A stretch of DNA of 64,000 nt from Ulva prolifera (GCA_023078555.1 CM041202.1:496001-560000), one strand, 5' to 3'; counted from the first letter of the stretch, positions 49,102-61,975 are shown. The notes: a model not told the origin generated them from the letters alone. Made by a program: numbers and translations.

Positions 49102-51404
49102 ATGAGCCCTTGTCGACTGATCCAATCCCGCGCCCAGCGACCAGTTGGTCGGAGTCTAGCGGCAAAGCCTTTGTCAAGACAGCATGTAGCTCCTGCATCA
49201 GCCGTCGGGGCAAACGAACAAGGAGGCCCAGACACTCAGCCGGCACAGGCCGTCGGCACCAGCTATGAGGCTCCACCGGCATACCCGCTGTACCAGCCGC
49301 AACCTTATCAACAGACATCCCCAGTAGCCCCGCTTCCACCTCCTCCTGCTCCAGTGGTGCAAAACGAAGGCACGCCGTTCTGGGTGTGGATTCTCGTCGG
49401 AGCAGCGGCAGCGTGGGTGTTCGGCAAAATTCAGGAGTTCCGCAACAATCCTGCAGCAGCCATGATGGGCATGATGGGGTCTATGAATAAAGGAAATGCT
49501 GCTGCTGGTGGGGGAAACGATATGGTGGCGATGATGGAGATGATGAAGAAGATGCAAGGTGCGCCAGGTGCCGGTGGTGCTCCCGGCTTTGGCGGGCAGG
49601 CTCCTTTCGGAGGGATGGGCTCTCCAGGTATGACCATCCCGACGACAGCCCAGGAAGTAAACAGCTCTGGTCGCGACGGCTCGAAGTTCGAACAGAATAA
49701 GCAGGGAGCGCCCAGTTCCTCAGCAGCCGAGTCCCCCGCACCGCAGTCTCAGCCCGCAAGCACAGCCTCGACAGCACCGCCGACGGTCGACACTTCTGCA
49801 ACATCGTCAACCTCAACACGTTCATCGTTCTTTGATGACGCTTCTGCATCTGCGAGTGCGCCTGCTGCGCCTGCCTCACAGGCAGCACCCAGCCCTGATG
49901 CCACCGCTGCCTCCTTCTTTTCCGACTCTGGCGCCGCTGCTGCTGCGCCCGCCAACGCTGAGGGAGGAGAAGGAACCGAGAAGCTGATCGAGAACATGCT
50001 CGAGATGGTCGTCAACAATCCTGAGCTGCAGCAGCAGATGAACAAGTTCTTGCCAGAGAACATGCGGAACGAGAGCACATGGAAGTGGATGGCCAACAGC
50101 CCTGAGCTGAGGAAGCAAATTGCAGCGCAGATGGCCCCCAACTTCAACATGAGCGACTTCCAGGGTATGCCTGGGGGTGACGCAAGCAGCAGCCCTGAGA
50201 TGCAAAAGGTGCAGCCTCTCCATGCCTGTCTTTGTCGTGTCGGAGTGTGCTGTTCCACATCGCGGCAGTATCGCTCTGCACTCCCGTCGTTTTTGTCGAT
50301 CCCCAAAAGCAAGCCCCAGCTGGCATGCACACCTTTCAACTCACATCACGGGCATCGTGCTGCAGTCTATGCCAGTTCAGCAACCTTTCAAGGCACGCAA
50401 CCTGTTGTGCCATCCAGTGATACAGACCCTGCCATTCGTTGAAATTGTGGATGAACTACACTCGCATCCGCCTCGTTTTGGGCCAGTGTCGTGATATCTC
50501 AAGCTGCACACGTGGACAAAACAGGCGGTCTGACGCTGAGAGGCTTGCCTCGAGCCGCGGTGGCATGGCGTGGCTTTAGAATGCAGTCAAGCAGGCCGAC
50601 ATCCCTGATGCGAGTCCCACTGAACTGTACTCGAAGCCGCTGCAGCGTCTTCTGTGGCAGACTGTAGCATCGGTGGCATGGCTGCATGCCCCCGTGCTTG
50701 TTTGTCCTCTGCTGCGTATCAGAGCAGCTGCGTATCAGAGCAGCTGCGTATCCGAGCAGCTGCGTATGGTAGCATGAGGAGGTGCCCTTGCCTTTTGCAT
50801 CATGTCAACAGTGGCACTGCAGCTTGTTGTCTGCGCTGCACGTGAAACTTGATTAATACCTACGCCATGTGAGTCTGCACTGTGGCGATCAATGCCATCG
50901 CCCACCTCTCCCGCGTCAAGGATGACAGCAGCAACCCATGAGGGATCACTGCAGCAACCCAGGATGCCATGGATCGTACAGAAGAGAGGACTGTGAATTG
51001 AGAACATGCATCTGTGCTTCTGATGTGCTCATAGGCCCATCCTTTGACACCAGAGTGAGCTCAACGTGGCGGGCATGCATACAAGAACGACGTCCATGCC
51101 AGTCAAGCGTGTGTCTGTAATGCAGGCGATGGACGACATGAAGGCCCAGGGCGTGGACCCCAGCAACGTGATGTCGGAGCTCATGTCGGACCCAGAGATC
51201 ATGCAGCTCTTCATGAAGCCCCACGTCACCGAGGCCCTCATGGCCATCCAGAAGGACCCCTCCGTCGCGGTCAACTACATGTCGGACCCCGACGTCAGCA
51301 AGCTGATGACGAAGATGATGGCCATACAGTCCAAGCAAGGGGGAGGCATGCCGATGCCGGGAGGCATGCAGATGCCTGGAGCCCCCGCAGGCGGCCAGCA
51401 ATAA
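49102..51404 (+). CDS. TIC40: TIC40-like chloroplast inner-envelope import co-chaperone
   Basis: Two exons, 49102-50208 and 51126-51404 (phase 0), 461 residues. The N-terminus is rich in Arg, Ser and Ala without acidic residues for about 35 positions, like a chloroplast transit peptide. One membrane helix (residues 92-109, PFWVWILVGAAAAWVFGK) is followed by a Met/Gly-rich segment and a long Ser/Ala/Pro linker. The C-terminal part has two STI1/Hip-like modules: MLEMVVNNPELQQQMNKFLP with KWMANSPELRKQI, then VMSELMSDPEIMQLFMKP with KDPSVAVNYMSDPDV. This order matches TIC40, which binds Tic110 and stimulates the stromal Hsp93 motor. Hip or other STI1 proteins are alternatives, but they lack the early membrane helix. 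An upstream in-frame ATG at 49018 would add 28 residues and spoil the transit peptide. Confidence 0.85.
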
Positions 51405-52463
51405 GCGTCGTCCGAGGAACTCCAGCGTCGGTGTGTGTCTGCGTGTGGCCGCGGGTGGCCTTGCTTCAAGTGAGCATGGAAGCTGTTGGATCAAACTGGG
51501 GCGCGAGATGGAGTAGGCATAGTGCTGCAAGGTCGTGACATGGGGGCTGGCTGGGGGCTGCTGACGTGACCTGGGGTGCGCATGATTGTTGTGGGGTTGG
51601 CCAGGGATTGGGCTGTAGTTTCGGCCTTTCGTGGCATGGGGAACGGGGGTGGGTCTCCGGTGCACGTGTTGCTCAAGGCTTGCAGGGCGGCGTCTCATTC
51701 CATCATTTCTGTACCATGCAATCGATTTAGTGAAAGGTTTTCTGAAGGCTGGATGTGGATGTTGTGTAGCTCTGGCGTGGTAATCTCCGTGTTGGGCACA
51801 TCCAAGTGTTCACGTTGCTGTGCCTGCTCTGCATGCCGGGACGCTGAAACCTCATCATAATCAGTTTGGTTGCGATGCCCGTGGCTTTTATGATTGCCAC
51901 ATGTGCATGCTTGCACATGTCCAGTACTGGGGTGGCAATGCGTCGTGATTCGATTGATCGAAGGCCATTGCATGCTTCCAGGACAGCACCTGAACTTTGT
52001 AGCAGTGATAGGGACAAATGCGCTATTCAGCATGCTCGGCTGCCGAGGTGATCCTGCATGGCTACCTGTGTCCAGCTGGAACATGCCACAACTACTGCAG
52101 CGCTCCGAAGAGCGCTGCCAGTCTCCGCAAGGGTGGCGAAACGACTTGGTCGAGTCGTCCACGTATTCTACATCTTGTGACTCGCGGTAATCAGCACGAG
52201 TCGGACCGTCCGTAGAAATTGCGCTACTGTGACACTGCTGCCTCCATTTGAGCCTAGCTGTCTTGTCTCACCCGAGCGTGATATATCTCGTGATCTAGCT
52301 GCTCACGAACATTATTCGTTGCTTTTCTTCCATTTTGCATATAGAGCAATTTCTGACAGAAAGCCCGCTCGTGACGATTCGCGTCCCTGTTGCGGCACAT
52401 TAAGCTAAGCAGGTTCCAGCCACCCCTTTTGCAACTTCACCAGGTCTCTTCATCGGCTGATAT
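51405..52463. other. Spacer between TIC40-like and LSM4
   Basis: Same-strand neighbours, so it holds the TIC40-like 3' region and the LSM4 promoter. A minus-strand frame (51695-52162, 155 codons) and a plus frame (51576-51860) are open but show no family resemblance. No repeats or RNA genes were recognised. Confidence 0.4.
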
Positions 52464-53344
52464 ATGCTGCCTCTCAATATATTAAAGGCAGCTCGCTTGC
52501 AACCTATAGTGCGCTCTTCCCACAATGCAGCCTGCAGTGTTTTCGTACACCGTCAACCGGGGATCTGCGTTGTAGTTGGTGGAGCTGAAGAATGGGGAGG
52601 CGTACAACGGCAAAATGGAGGCTTGCGATACATGGATGAACATGCACTTGCGTGAAGTTATTTGCACAGCCAAAGATGGGGAGAAGTTCTGGCGAATGAA
52701 AGAGGTTTTTATTCGCGGGAACACGATCAAGTACATTCGAGTGCCTGAAGATACCATGGGGAAAGCGTTGGATTGGCAGGCAAGACGAGCAGGTGTGCTC
52801 AGCTTCGTCCTGCACATGTGCTGGCAGGTTTGGTAGCTGACACAGGCATTCCTGAACGCCACGCAGACGCAGGGGATCAGCAGCATTCAGATATTACCAC
52901 AAACTTCAATGCTTAATGTACATCGTCGCAATAATCACGTCTGCCGCACAGTACTACAATGGTGGCCAGACGATCTCACGTCTGCCTACCCTTGTACATG
53001 CCATCAACATTCCAGAGCCCATCGCTGATACAACAATGAAACGGTCATCGTGCTCGCGACTTCATTAGCAGGCTTTCTTGTGGCTCACTATCGGCATGCC
53101 TTTGGTGTCATGGTCACTGCCCAGGTTGAACTACTTCAGCGACATCTGATCATGACACAGCTTTGCACGGTCCTTGTACATCACACCATAGAACAAGTGG
53201 CCACATCGCACAACGAAGATTTGACATGCAGAGGGAAAGCCGATGAGCGGACGGGGAGGTGGAGGTGGACGAGGCCGAGGCAGAGGCATGTCCGGTCCGG
53301 GCAGGGGTCGAGGAGGGCGCTCAGGAGGTGGCCGAGGGGCCTAG
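52464..53344 (+). CDS. LSM4: U6 snRNA-associated Sm-like protein LSM4
   Basis: Three exons: 52464-52508, 52576-52792 and 53232-53344, phases 0 and 1; 124 residues. LSM4 is a ring subunit of the nuclear LSM2-8 complex, which binds the U6 snRNA 3' end, and of the cytoplasmic LSM1-7 decapping complex. Exon 1 encodes [15 protein letters not shown], exon 2 the Sm fold ([20 protein letters not shown], then NLR-type MHLREVICT, then [17 protein letters not shown]), and exon 3 the RGG tail ([20 protein letters not shown]). Motif order and length fit LSM4 closely. The tail is short compared with animal forms. The TTG at 52576 is an internal codon, not a start. Confidence 0.97.
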
Positions 53345-54757
53345 CATGCCAAAACCACCGTCCAAGATGTCGGGGCCTGTATGGAAGTGGCTTCGCGGCC
53401 TGAGCTACGACAGCCTCCACGATCCCATGACCCACAATGATGTAACTTGTATTGCAGCTTGCCAGAGTAGAGGTGTGCTCAGCTGGATGTCTTGCGGGGT
53501 GAGTGCCTGCAACGGCGTGGGTTGTCAGCTCGAAACATCGCCTGTGCACGAGTTTGACTGCGGGCTACAGCTGCTGCATAGTCATGCCAGATCACTGCAG
53601 TACTGTGAGTACTTTCCAAGCCTGAACGACGGCAACATAGAGTATAGAATGCTGTGTGACCAGACATCAAATGCATGCGTGCATGCTGGTGCTGCCGCCT
53701 CTTACGCACAGGGCAGGGATCTTGTGTTGCCACGGTGTCACAGATCTTGTGTTGCCACGGTGTCACACTTTCGCCGGGCTGTAATGCTGTAGTCATTACC
53801 AAGCTGCAGGTATGGCGTTTTGCGGTCTGTAGCTCTACCCGCCATCGTGATGAAGCAGCGGCAGCACGCAGGGCCGGGTCACAACCCTCCGCACTGAGTC
53901 ATCATGCTCAGTAGGCTTTCCGATGCTGTGCGCATGGATTTCATCTGTAGTCGTGTGGACTGCCAGAAGAATGTAGGCCACACCTGTCGATCACAGCGGC
54001 AGGGAGTGCTCATGCATGCGTGGACCCATCAAGATGGCAAACAGGCCACATGCCACACGTCACCCTTTCCGGAAGAGGTACCTACAGGCTGAGCGCCGTG
54101 TGTTACACAGTCAGAGAGACCGGTAGCACCGCCAGGGGGTAGCACCGCCAGAGCAACTCACAAGCACGGGCTACATGCACTGTGGACTGTGTTGAATCAT
54201 ACGTATCAAAATCCCGTCGCCATATGTGTCCACCACAGCACAGACACCGAGTCGAGCGCCCTGCGCTGGCACCCAATTGCCGTTGTGTGTGGCGCACACT
54301 GCGCCACTTTGTCCCTGAAACACACACTGCGCCACTGCTCCTGCAGCGAGGCAGTTTGTCCTGCCGCATCATCTCAAACACCAAGCACAAATGCACTCCT
54401 GTACACACACACACCCACACCTGAAGAGCACCCTTGCGAGTGGTCAATCAGGGTGCGAAGGCCTGGTGCTAATGAGAGCTCCCTCCATCATCTTTCAGTT
54501 GGAGGGGTGCAAACTTTCTAACCGATAGAGCAACATGGCAAGCTTGCCTCATGGTCGAACACCGCAGCACGTCCGTACTCATGGAGGATGCGGGCAGGAA
54601 TCATTGCTGCAGTATAGCTTGCGCGGCATGGGCCACAGTCCAGTGGTGACGTCCCCCAACTAGGTGGCGGCACCCTCTGACCTGTACGGGCCCCTCGCAG
54701 CTCATGGCGCCAACACACTGACAGCAGCCATCACCGACTGCAGCGGCCCTCAGGATC

Positions 54758-54857
54758 GGTGTTGGGTCGGCGGGCCCGATCCTATGTAACAATTCCTAAT
54801 ATTCAGGTTTAGTTTTTGGGGGGCAGCTCTGGAAATGCTTCAAAGCGACCCAACACT
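54758..54857. mobile_element. 100-bp foldback (MITE-like) element, copy A
   Basis: Bounded by an inverted terminal repeat, left GGTGTTGGGTC and right GACCCAACACT. The interior (AATATTCAGGTTTAGTTTTTGG and onward) matches the copy at 60491-60589 in the same orientation along its whole length with scattered differences. There is no coding capacity and no clear target duplication. Confidence 0.8.
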
Positions 54858-56018
54858 GCACGGCAGCCACTGCATGTCGAAGACAGGGCGAGATGCTCTG
54901 GCCGAAGACCACCACAGTGGCTGTGTTGCCATGCCACCCCCGCTGCAGCGCCGCGTTATGAGCAGATTCTGGCTGCGAGTGCGTGCCCGCGCGTGCCGAG
55001 CCTGGCCAGCATGCCATTGAGCTCACAGACCTGCCACATGCCATGCCCAGCGGGAGCCCGCCACAGACACAGTACACTACTGCTGTACAAACTAGACAGG
55101 AACCACAGAGCTCAAAGGGGGCTTCAGTCATGGGCCTGAGCACCTCTGGTGCTGCCCAGGACTCCGGGCCCGGGCGTGGCCTGAAACGACTGCCAAAAAG
55201 CATCAGGTTGACGCCCCATGCGGCCCTGCGCAGCCTATTCAGAATGTGAGGCACAGTCTTACATACGTAGCCGGACACTAAGACCTACATGCAGGTCCAA
55301 CTGTGAAGATGTCTTTTTCTTCAACTCAGTGGTCTGCCAACCACCTGTAGCACCAGATTGCATGCATGCCACCAGATTGCAATGCCTGTGGGTGTGCAAA
55401 CTTTGAAAGCTTCGTGGCCCCGGTGGTGCCCCTCTGCCAACATGCCATCCTGGGGTCCGCTCCCACATGCATGGACCATTGCAGCCCAGGTAGCACTGCG
55501 TGTCCATTCTGATATCAGATTCATCGATGCAAGACATTTCCCAACGTCATGTTGGCAACTTCGGTAGAGTGGATACGCAAAGGTCGTCATGTTGGCACCT
55601 TCGGTAGAGTGGATGTAGAGTGGATACGCAAAGGTGCGTTTTGGTAACGGCCGGAACAGTGACTAAAGAAATATACAATTTTCGTCAAATATCAATTTTG
55701 GGGACAGACTTGAACGAGGCTTTGTAGTTCCAACGACATGTTCTCCGGGATCCTAGGGTCAATGTGATAGACATGGACTGGAGTGGAGGCCGGTGAGTGT
55801 CGCCTGTAGCATGTGTTACAAGGACAAAGGCAGCGAGGCAGGCAGCACCGCGAAAGAAGCAAACAGACGAAGCAAACACACAGACACCCACGCACGCGAA
55901 ACCTGTAGCATGTGTGCCCCAGCAGTGCACTGCTGCGGGAGTCGAGGGTGTGTGTCGATTGACACTTAAGTAGCTGCAGCAGATACTCTCAGCTGATTCA
56001 AGACTGGTCTACGGGGGC

Positions 56019-56076
56019 GGTGTAAAGTAAAGTAAAGTAAATCTAAATTTACTGAGCCGTATCCTATTGGACATGT
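56019..56076 (-). mobile_element. 5'-truncated SINE copy (tail only)
   Basis: Matches the 3' body and tail of the 18.8-kb SINE: on the plus strand (GTAAA)n, then AAATCTAAA-TTACTGAGCC and GTATCCTATTGGACAT. The tRNA-like head is absent, consistent with 5' truncation during reverse transcription. The sequence after 56076 is unrelated. Confidence 0.75.
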
Positions 56077-56596
56077 TGTGTTGCAGCGATTGTGTTGTGT
56101 TGTGTTGCAGCGATTGCTTTAAATTTGCACCGTGTAGCTGTGCGATGCCTGGGCAGCTGCACTGCCATCCGCCGGGCCCCGGTGCACTGACTAGACCATC
56201 GTCTACACCGAAGGTTGCATGGAACTCCGAGCTGGTCATCGCAAACTGTGCTTGCTGTCTCCGCTGTGCTGCTACGTGTGCCGCTACCCAGCCGCACCGC
56301 CACCTCGGCGGCTCTGGCACTCATGCGATGATCATGCGAGTGTAAAACTCAATTTTGAAGCGGCGTGTGCGTGCATGCATTCGCATAACATGGCCACATG
56401 CATGCATGCCGAATTCCTCTACGCAAGTTGCAATCATCTTGGATCTGTTGAGAGGCAAGGACGACATTTGCCTTTTATGGCCTGGTGCAAGGAAAGCTCA
56501 TGCGTATGCACACGCATGCTTCTCGCCATGGCGCTTCTGACTCATGTGTGGCTGTGAAATGGAGAGGGGGTGGGTCCGCCAGTGCAGTTGACTGAT

Positions 56597-56642
56597 CTGG
56601 ATCATGCAAACTAGTATGGCCATACTAGTGTGCATGATCCAG
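56597..56642. repeat. 46-bp near-perfect palindrome
   Basis: Two 23-bp arms with no loop and one mismatch; the left arm starts CTGGATCATGCA and the centre is GGCC. It is not part of a coding frame that I can support. Confidence 0.95.
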
Positions 56643-56868
56643 ACAGGTACCCGGGGCTGTGACATTCAATGCGATGCCCCCCAAGCCACATGTGCATGCG
56701 GTGCTGCAGCCCCATTAGTCTTCTCCCACAGCCCCATGGGATTCCTCCCGCTGCAGTCCACATGTGCACAGGGGCGCAGAGGAGAAGACCGCTGGGCAGG
56801 AAATGCGGGGCACCGCTGAAGCTTAAGATTGGCCGAATGCCTTCGAAGACCTTGCCTGTGTGCCATAT

Positions 56869-56900
56869 ATATGGCATCCGGAGCGCTCCGGATGCCATAT
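56869..56900. repeat. 32-bp perfect palindrome
   Basis: Two 16-bp arms, ATATGGCATCCGGAGC and its inverse, centred at 56884/56885. It lies 0.27 kb from the 46-bp palindrome and is unrelated to it in sequence. Confidence 0.95.
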
Positions 56901-58421
56901 GTGTGCCACATGTGGACGCTAGCATCCATGGCAAGCGTGCTCGGTGCTTGGAGACCATGGAGACTTCCCCGTTGCTGCCGCTTAGTGTGCTGCGTGGTGT
57001 GCGGCCGTTCGCACCTAGTGGTCAACCCATCGCCACGCTGCCGCATGCATGGACGCACGAGTTTCCGGATGTGCACGGGAGGTAGACGAGGCCATGCGCT
57101 GCGCTGTGCAACATAAACTCGCAGGTGGGTGACGCGCCGCCAGCGCTCCTGGCACTGCAGGTCCTGAAACGATAGCTGTAGCAGTCAAGATCGCTCGTTA
57201 CCTGCAGTTGCGCCTGACGTGTGCGGCTGGAAGGTGCCTGTGGCACGAGCCCAGACAGATCGCCACATAGGGATCACAGGAAGACTACCCAGATCTTCGC
57301 ATTTGCGCAGCTGTGCGGAATGTGCACGTGGGCTTTGACCGAAGTCTTTTCGACAGCACATATAGCCCAGCACGCAACGTCCCGTGCGAACTATATGTCA
57401 CTGTCCGCCCGATCCGTCAATTGGGCATTGACCTTGACCTTTATTGGTATCTCGAGCGTACATGCTGCAGCACGCTAACTGTCTCTGCAGCAGTCCAGTA
57501 TCTGACACATTTTCAGCCATTCCTTGTTTCGCCGAGCCAGCTTCAAACCTGAGTGTGTGAGCAAGAAGTCACTGCCTGAGCCGGATGTGCTTGATCGTTC
57601 GCGCTAGCGCTTGTATCCAGTTCAGAAGTTAGGCCGCTCACGGCAGTTCACGTCGTCAGGAAGGCCCGGCGACAGGAAGGCAATTTTGCGACGAGGCAGT
57701 GCGTGCCATGTCGGCGCCATCACCAGGCCGGCTCGCTCGCTATATGTGGAGACTGGGCAGGATACTTCTCTTGTGTTTGAGTTTGTGGTCTGAAAGCGCC
57801 GTCGGCAATGCAGTGGCACCCAGGAAGGTGCGAACAGCGATGCAGCATGCACACTCGCCGCTGCTTGGCTGACAGCGCGCCTTACGCGTCCCAACAGCTT
57901 GCCCGACTGTCGCGGATTATCAGTGTATTCCTATGATGCAATGTATGCGGTTAGCTGTCCCTTCAACCGGAGGTGACAGCGAGCGGACCAGTTCTACGAG
58001 ATACGTTGGCCACAGTAAACGCCTCGAGTTAAAGACAACTTCGAGCGTTACGCATTACCTCGATAAATATAAGTGATCGGGTTTGCGGTGCTGTTCGCTT
58101 CCAGTGGCAAACCCGATATTGAGCAATGAGCTCGTCGCGGTAGCAGCGCTGTGACCGCCAACGCCGTCACCAGCATTTGTTCCACCGACCCCACGCCAAC
58201 CAGATTACAAAATCCGCTGCAGACCTGCCTGCGGCGCACGCCTTTTGGATCGAATCATCCCTATCACTAGCCTTAATCGAGGCAGCGGAGGGGGGTCGGC
58301 AGTGCCGACTCGGCACTTGTGGCAAAACATGTGCAGGGGGAACGCGAGCACCTCGGACACCGCCCTAGAGCGCTGGGAACGGCTATAGGCGTATATTGAC
58401 TTCCTTGACGCGAATGAGTCC

Positions 58422-59027
58422 TTGCGTTCTAGCGTCACTGGGCAGCATCGACGTTTTCGTCGCAGTTCGTTTGCATGGCTGGGCAGCACCGCCCAGAGCA
58501 CGCGCATGGAACATAACACCCTCAGTAGAAGTTCACTGGCTTTTGATTTAATCTATTTGGTATGTTGCGGTGCTGTGGGCGGTACACTGGTCATTGTGTC
58601 TCGTACAAGTCGCTCCTCACCACCTGCTGGCAGCCAGGATGCTGCTCTGCACAATTTGAGCACCAGTGAAGTATACTCTCGATACGGCTTTACTCGTAGG
58701 AAGGTCCATGGTGTCTCTGCGCGTTGGCGTGCCGCAATGGCTTTGCACATCGAACTGACCAAGCACCCACATTATGATGTGTTAGCTGTCTCCAAACGTT
58801 GTACTGGCTATGATACTAGAGTCTGGATGCTTTTGATTATAGCTGTATCAGTTACAACTCTGCTGTATAAAGAGCTTTCTGCACCGTCTGGCTGGTCTGA
58901 ACTGCTTGGAGTATTGGCTCAGCCAGCTCACAGTGATGACGTCCATGTCTGGCTCTCCCTGCTGACACACACACACACACACAAATGCTCCAAAGCGTGT
59001 GATAACTCATCACACTTATGTGAGTAG
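58422..59027 (+). CDS. Possible small membrane protein
   Basis: A 201-codon frame with two hydrophobic stretches, about residues 41-61 (FDLIYLVCCGAVGGTLVIV) and 133-149 (WMLLIIAVSVTTLLY), joined by a polar, basic loop. The end of the frame runs through a short CA microsatellite, giving a His-Thr run, which argues against the C-terminal part being real. No family is recognised and no flanking exons were found. It could be chance. Confidence 0.22.
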   Translation: MRSSVTGQHRRFRRSSFAWLGSTAQSTRMEHNTLSRSSLAFDLIYLVCCGAVGGTLVIVSRTSRSSPPAGSQDAALHNLSTSEVYSRYGFTRRKVHGVSARWRAAMALHIELTKHPHYDVLAVSKRCTGYDTRVWMLLIIAVSVTTLLYKELSAPSGWSELLGVLAQPAHSDDVHVWLSLLTHTHTHKCSKACDNSSHLCE

Positions 59028-59798
59028 TGGTAGTTTGTCGAGTCCGACCCGGCGCAGTGACCGATTTCTGTGCGCCTGGCGGGTGCGCAGCTAGCTGTCC
59101 TTGATGGGTCACGAGTTCTGCCAGGTTGGGACGGGAAATCGGCATTCAATTGTTCACCAACGATACTGATCATTTACAGTACATGTTTCAGCCCTTGGCT
59201 GGTTACAAATCGATGTTCCCTGCCAGCTGAGTAATGGCGCACTCGCGGTTGGTGCACCCACTCTTCTGGCGCACCTGGGTGGGCATATCCTCCATGGCCC
59301 CCGTCCAAAGTCACAGGAACTTAAGAATTCGGACACACCCACACAACACCAGTAGGTAGATCACTCAACAGTTCACGCGACATCATGTTCTGTTTCGCGG
59401 TGGTCTCAGCCCACAGTCCTCGATGGTGATACGCTGGGCACCATTTTGGAATCGCTGTGCAACATATATTCACTTGAGCTCGTCTAGCCACAAGTGGCCA
59501 GTTTGCTGGGCATTTTCCAGCAGATAGCCCAGAGTCCTGAACGCAGCATCCAGGAGGTCTTTGTTCGCTCACAGGCGCACGCGGCGACGTACAGAGGCAT
59601 CTACCTTACTCGCATTCACCCGCGAGGACACATGCAAGCGCTCACGCGGACGAAAGTTGATTAGACTCCAACGCTGACCTCCCTTGCTTCCCCTCCTAGC
59701 CTCACATCCCTACCTAGCTACATCATGAGCACATGTGATGGCTCTCTCGTGTCAAGGAAACAGACCTGGCTGATGTCAACACAGCTATCGCCATGCAG

Positions 59799-61975
59799 GA
59801 CCTCCAGCCCATGCACACACGCCACCTGGCACAGGAGGGCCGCGTGTTAGTGTCCACTCCCATGGAGCTGGAGGAGGCGATCCTGGAAGGCAGGAGCCAC
59901 ATCGTCATCACCACCCACCTCGACATGACGTCCATGCCTCTGCGCCAGACCGCCGTCTGCGACGAAGGCTGCGCCAGCCCCCTCCCAGAGATCCACTACG
60001 CCATATCTATCCGGGTGTGTTCCTCCCTCTGCCCCACACGCAGCCACCCCCACATCTCGCGCTAGCAATCCTGGGCCTCAGGATTGCATACGTGCCAGTG
60101 CGCCATCGGCATGGATGATGCAGCATGCATGCAGACGTCTGAATGCCTGAGGGGCAGCCATGCCCCATAACAGCGTCCAGCTTCCCGAGAGGTATCAGGT
60201 ATCACCAATGCGGCCCACAATTCCCCGTCCCACGCCGACTGAGGGTTGACGGTCAGCCTGCATGCATGCAGGGGGAGTGTGTTGCGCCGCCGACGCCGCA
60301 GCAACTCGCAGTTCTTGAGAACACCCCCGGCGCCGCCGGCCTGCTGCCGTTCCGGGGCCGCCAGTGCCTCGTCATGAGCAATGAAGACCTCTTCCACACG
60401 ATATCACCCCAGTGCGCCGCTTTCGCCTGCCCCCTTTCCCCCGCTGTTTGGCCTCCTTCTCTCTGTAGGCATACCGCTGGCGTGCGTAGCAGTGTTGGGT
60501 CATCGGGTTCGATCCATTAGAACAAATCCGAATATCCAGGTCTATTTTTGGGCGGCAGCCCTGAAAATGATGCAAAGCGACCCAACACTGGTGCGCAGGC
60601 AGCGGCTGCACAACGCCAATCCATACATTTTGCGAAGCCAGCGCCTGGCACTTCTGCCAAGGCGTAATTGCTATGCAGCTTCTTGTAAATGGATTTTTGA
60701 AAAGGACGGTATACATTGCTGGAGTGATGCCAGACCTTACCCCAGTATGCCGACGCAAGATTGCATGTGTACGATGCCAGACCTTACCCCAGTATGCGGA
60801 CGGAAGAATGCATGTGTGCGATGCAGCAGGCATGGCCGCCGTGCATGCAGGATCTGGTACGACAACCTGTACCTGCGGGTGGTGTTCCACAACGCACCCG
60901 CGCCGCAGCGGTCGCAGCACCACGTCGTCCTCGCGTCCGTGCCGCGGCTGCGCGGCATAAGCGCTGGCCTCGGGGCGCGGTACTACACCCGCGTCACCTT
61001 CCAGGGCGACGGCCTCGGCTCGAGCATCGCCGCTTGGCCGAGCGAGGCGACCTACGTCGAGAGTGCGGCCCCTCCCCACGCACACGTTTGACAGGCTTTT
61101 ACTTGAAAAGCATAGAAATGTTGAGATGAGCAGCTTGGGATCCGCATTCATGCGCCGCTCTTCGGCTCTTAGATGCTCATTTCGAAGGTCAGTGCTGCCT
61201 GTCACGAATTGCACCAAGTGGCTGTCGCCAATTCAGTCGTATTCACCATTCGGCACCATGCGTGAAGATCGACTTCTATCGCAATGTGCCCCGGCGCTCC
61301 GTCGTCGTGGGTGGCCAGCCAGAGGAGCGATGTCTGAGCTCGGCGGGACTTCAGCGCTCTTGAAGCCTCTTGGCTCTCGTCCACCAATAGCCTGAGAGGC
61401 TAGCTGTGCCACGGCAGCGGCTGTCTCTCCCGATGTCCCGTTCTCATGCGGCCGCGTTGCCGACCATACATTCAACTCCCCATGCGCACTTCATGCATGC
61501 ACTCATCGCCCCGTAAAAGTGCATGCAGCCGATGCACCCGCAAGCACGCATGCACACCAGGCTCATGGCCTGCCCTGTGCAGACTGCACATTTGCGGATC
61601 TTGGCGGCAGTGGTGAAGGCTGCGAGCCGTGCAGCTCCGCCTTCAATGCGCACAACACCACCACCATCAACATCGTCAACTCGACCTTCTTTGCGCTGAA
61701 CCCCTTCCCCCAGGCCACCTACGTCCGCGCCTGGGAGGGGGCCCGGGTCCTCCTCTCCGGCTGCTCTTTCGCGCCCGCGGCACCTGGGCAGCGTGCGCGC
61801 TTCATCGCGCAAGACAACGCGACTCTATTCTCGGACGACGAGTCCATCAGGGTTATGACGGACTCGGGCGCATTTGTGCCGGCGACGGCGGCGACGCTCG
61901 CCGACGCGGACGCAGCGGAGGCCGGCTTGGCGTTCCTGCAGCGGACTGACCCGTGGTTTGTGGCGCTGCGGCAGG

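Larger units (their letters stand above)
53345..59798. other. 6.4-kb gene-poor region
   Basis: No gene can be assigned with confidence. It contains a 26-bp direct duplication (about 53720-53770), the foldback element at 54758-54857, a duplication of about 40 bp at 55545-55635, the SINE tail at 56019-56076, two long palindromes (56597-56642, 56869-56900) and a short CA run at 58965-58982. A plus frame at 58422-59027 is listed separately. Remaining frames are short, overlap on both strands and show no family resemblance. Confidence 0.4.
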
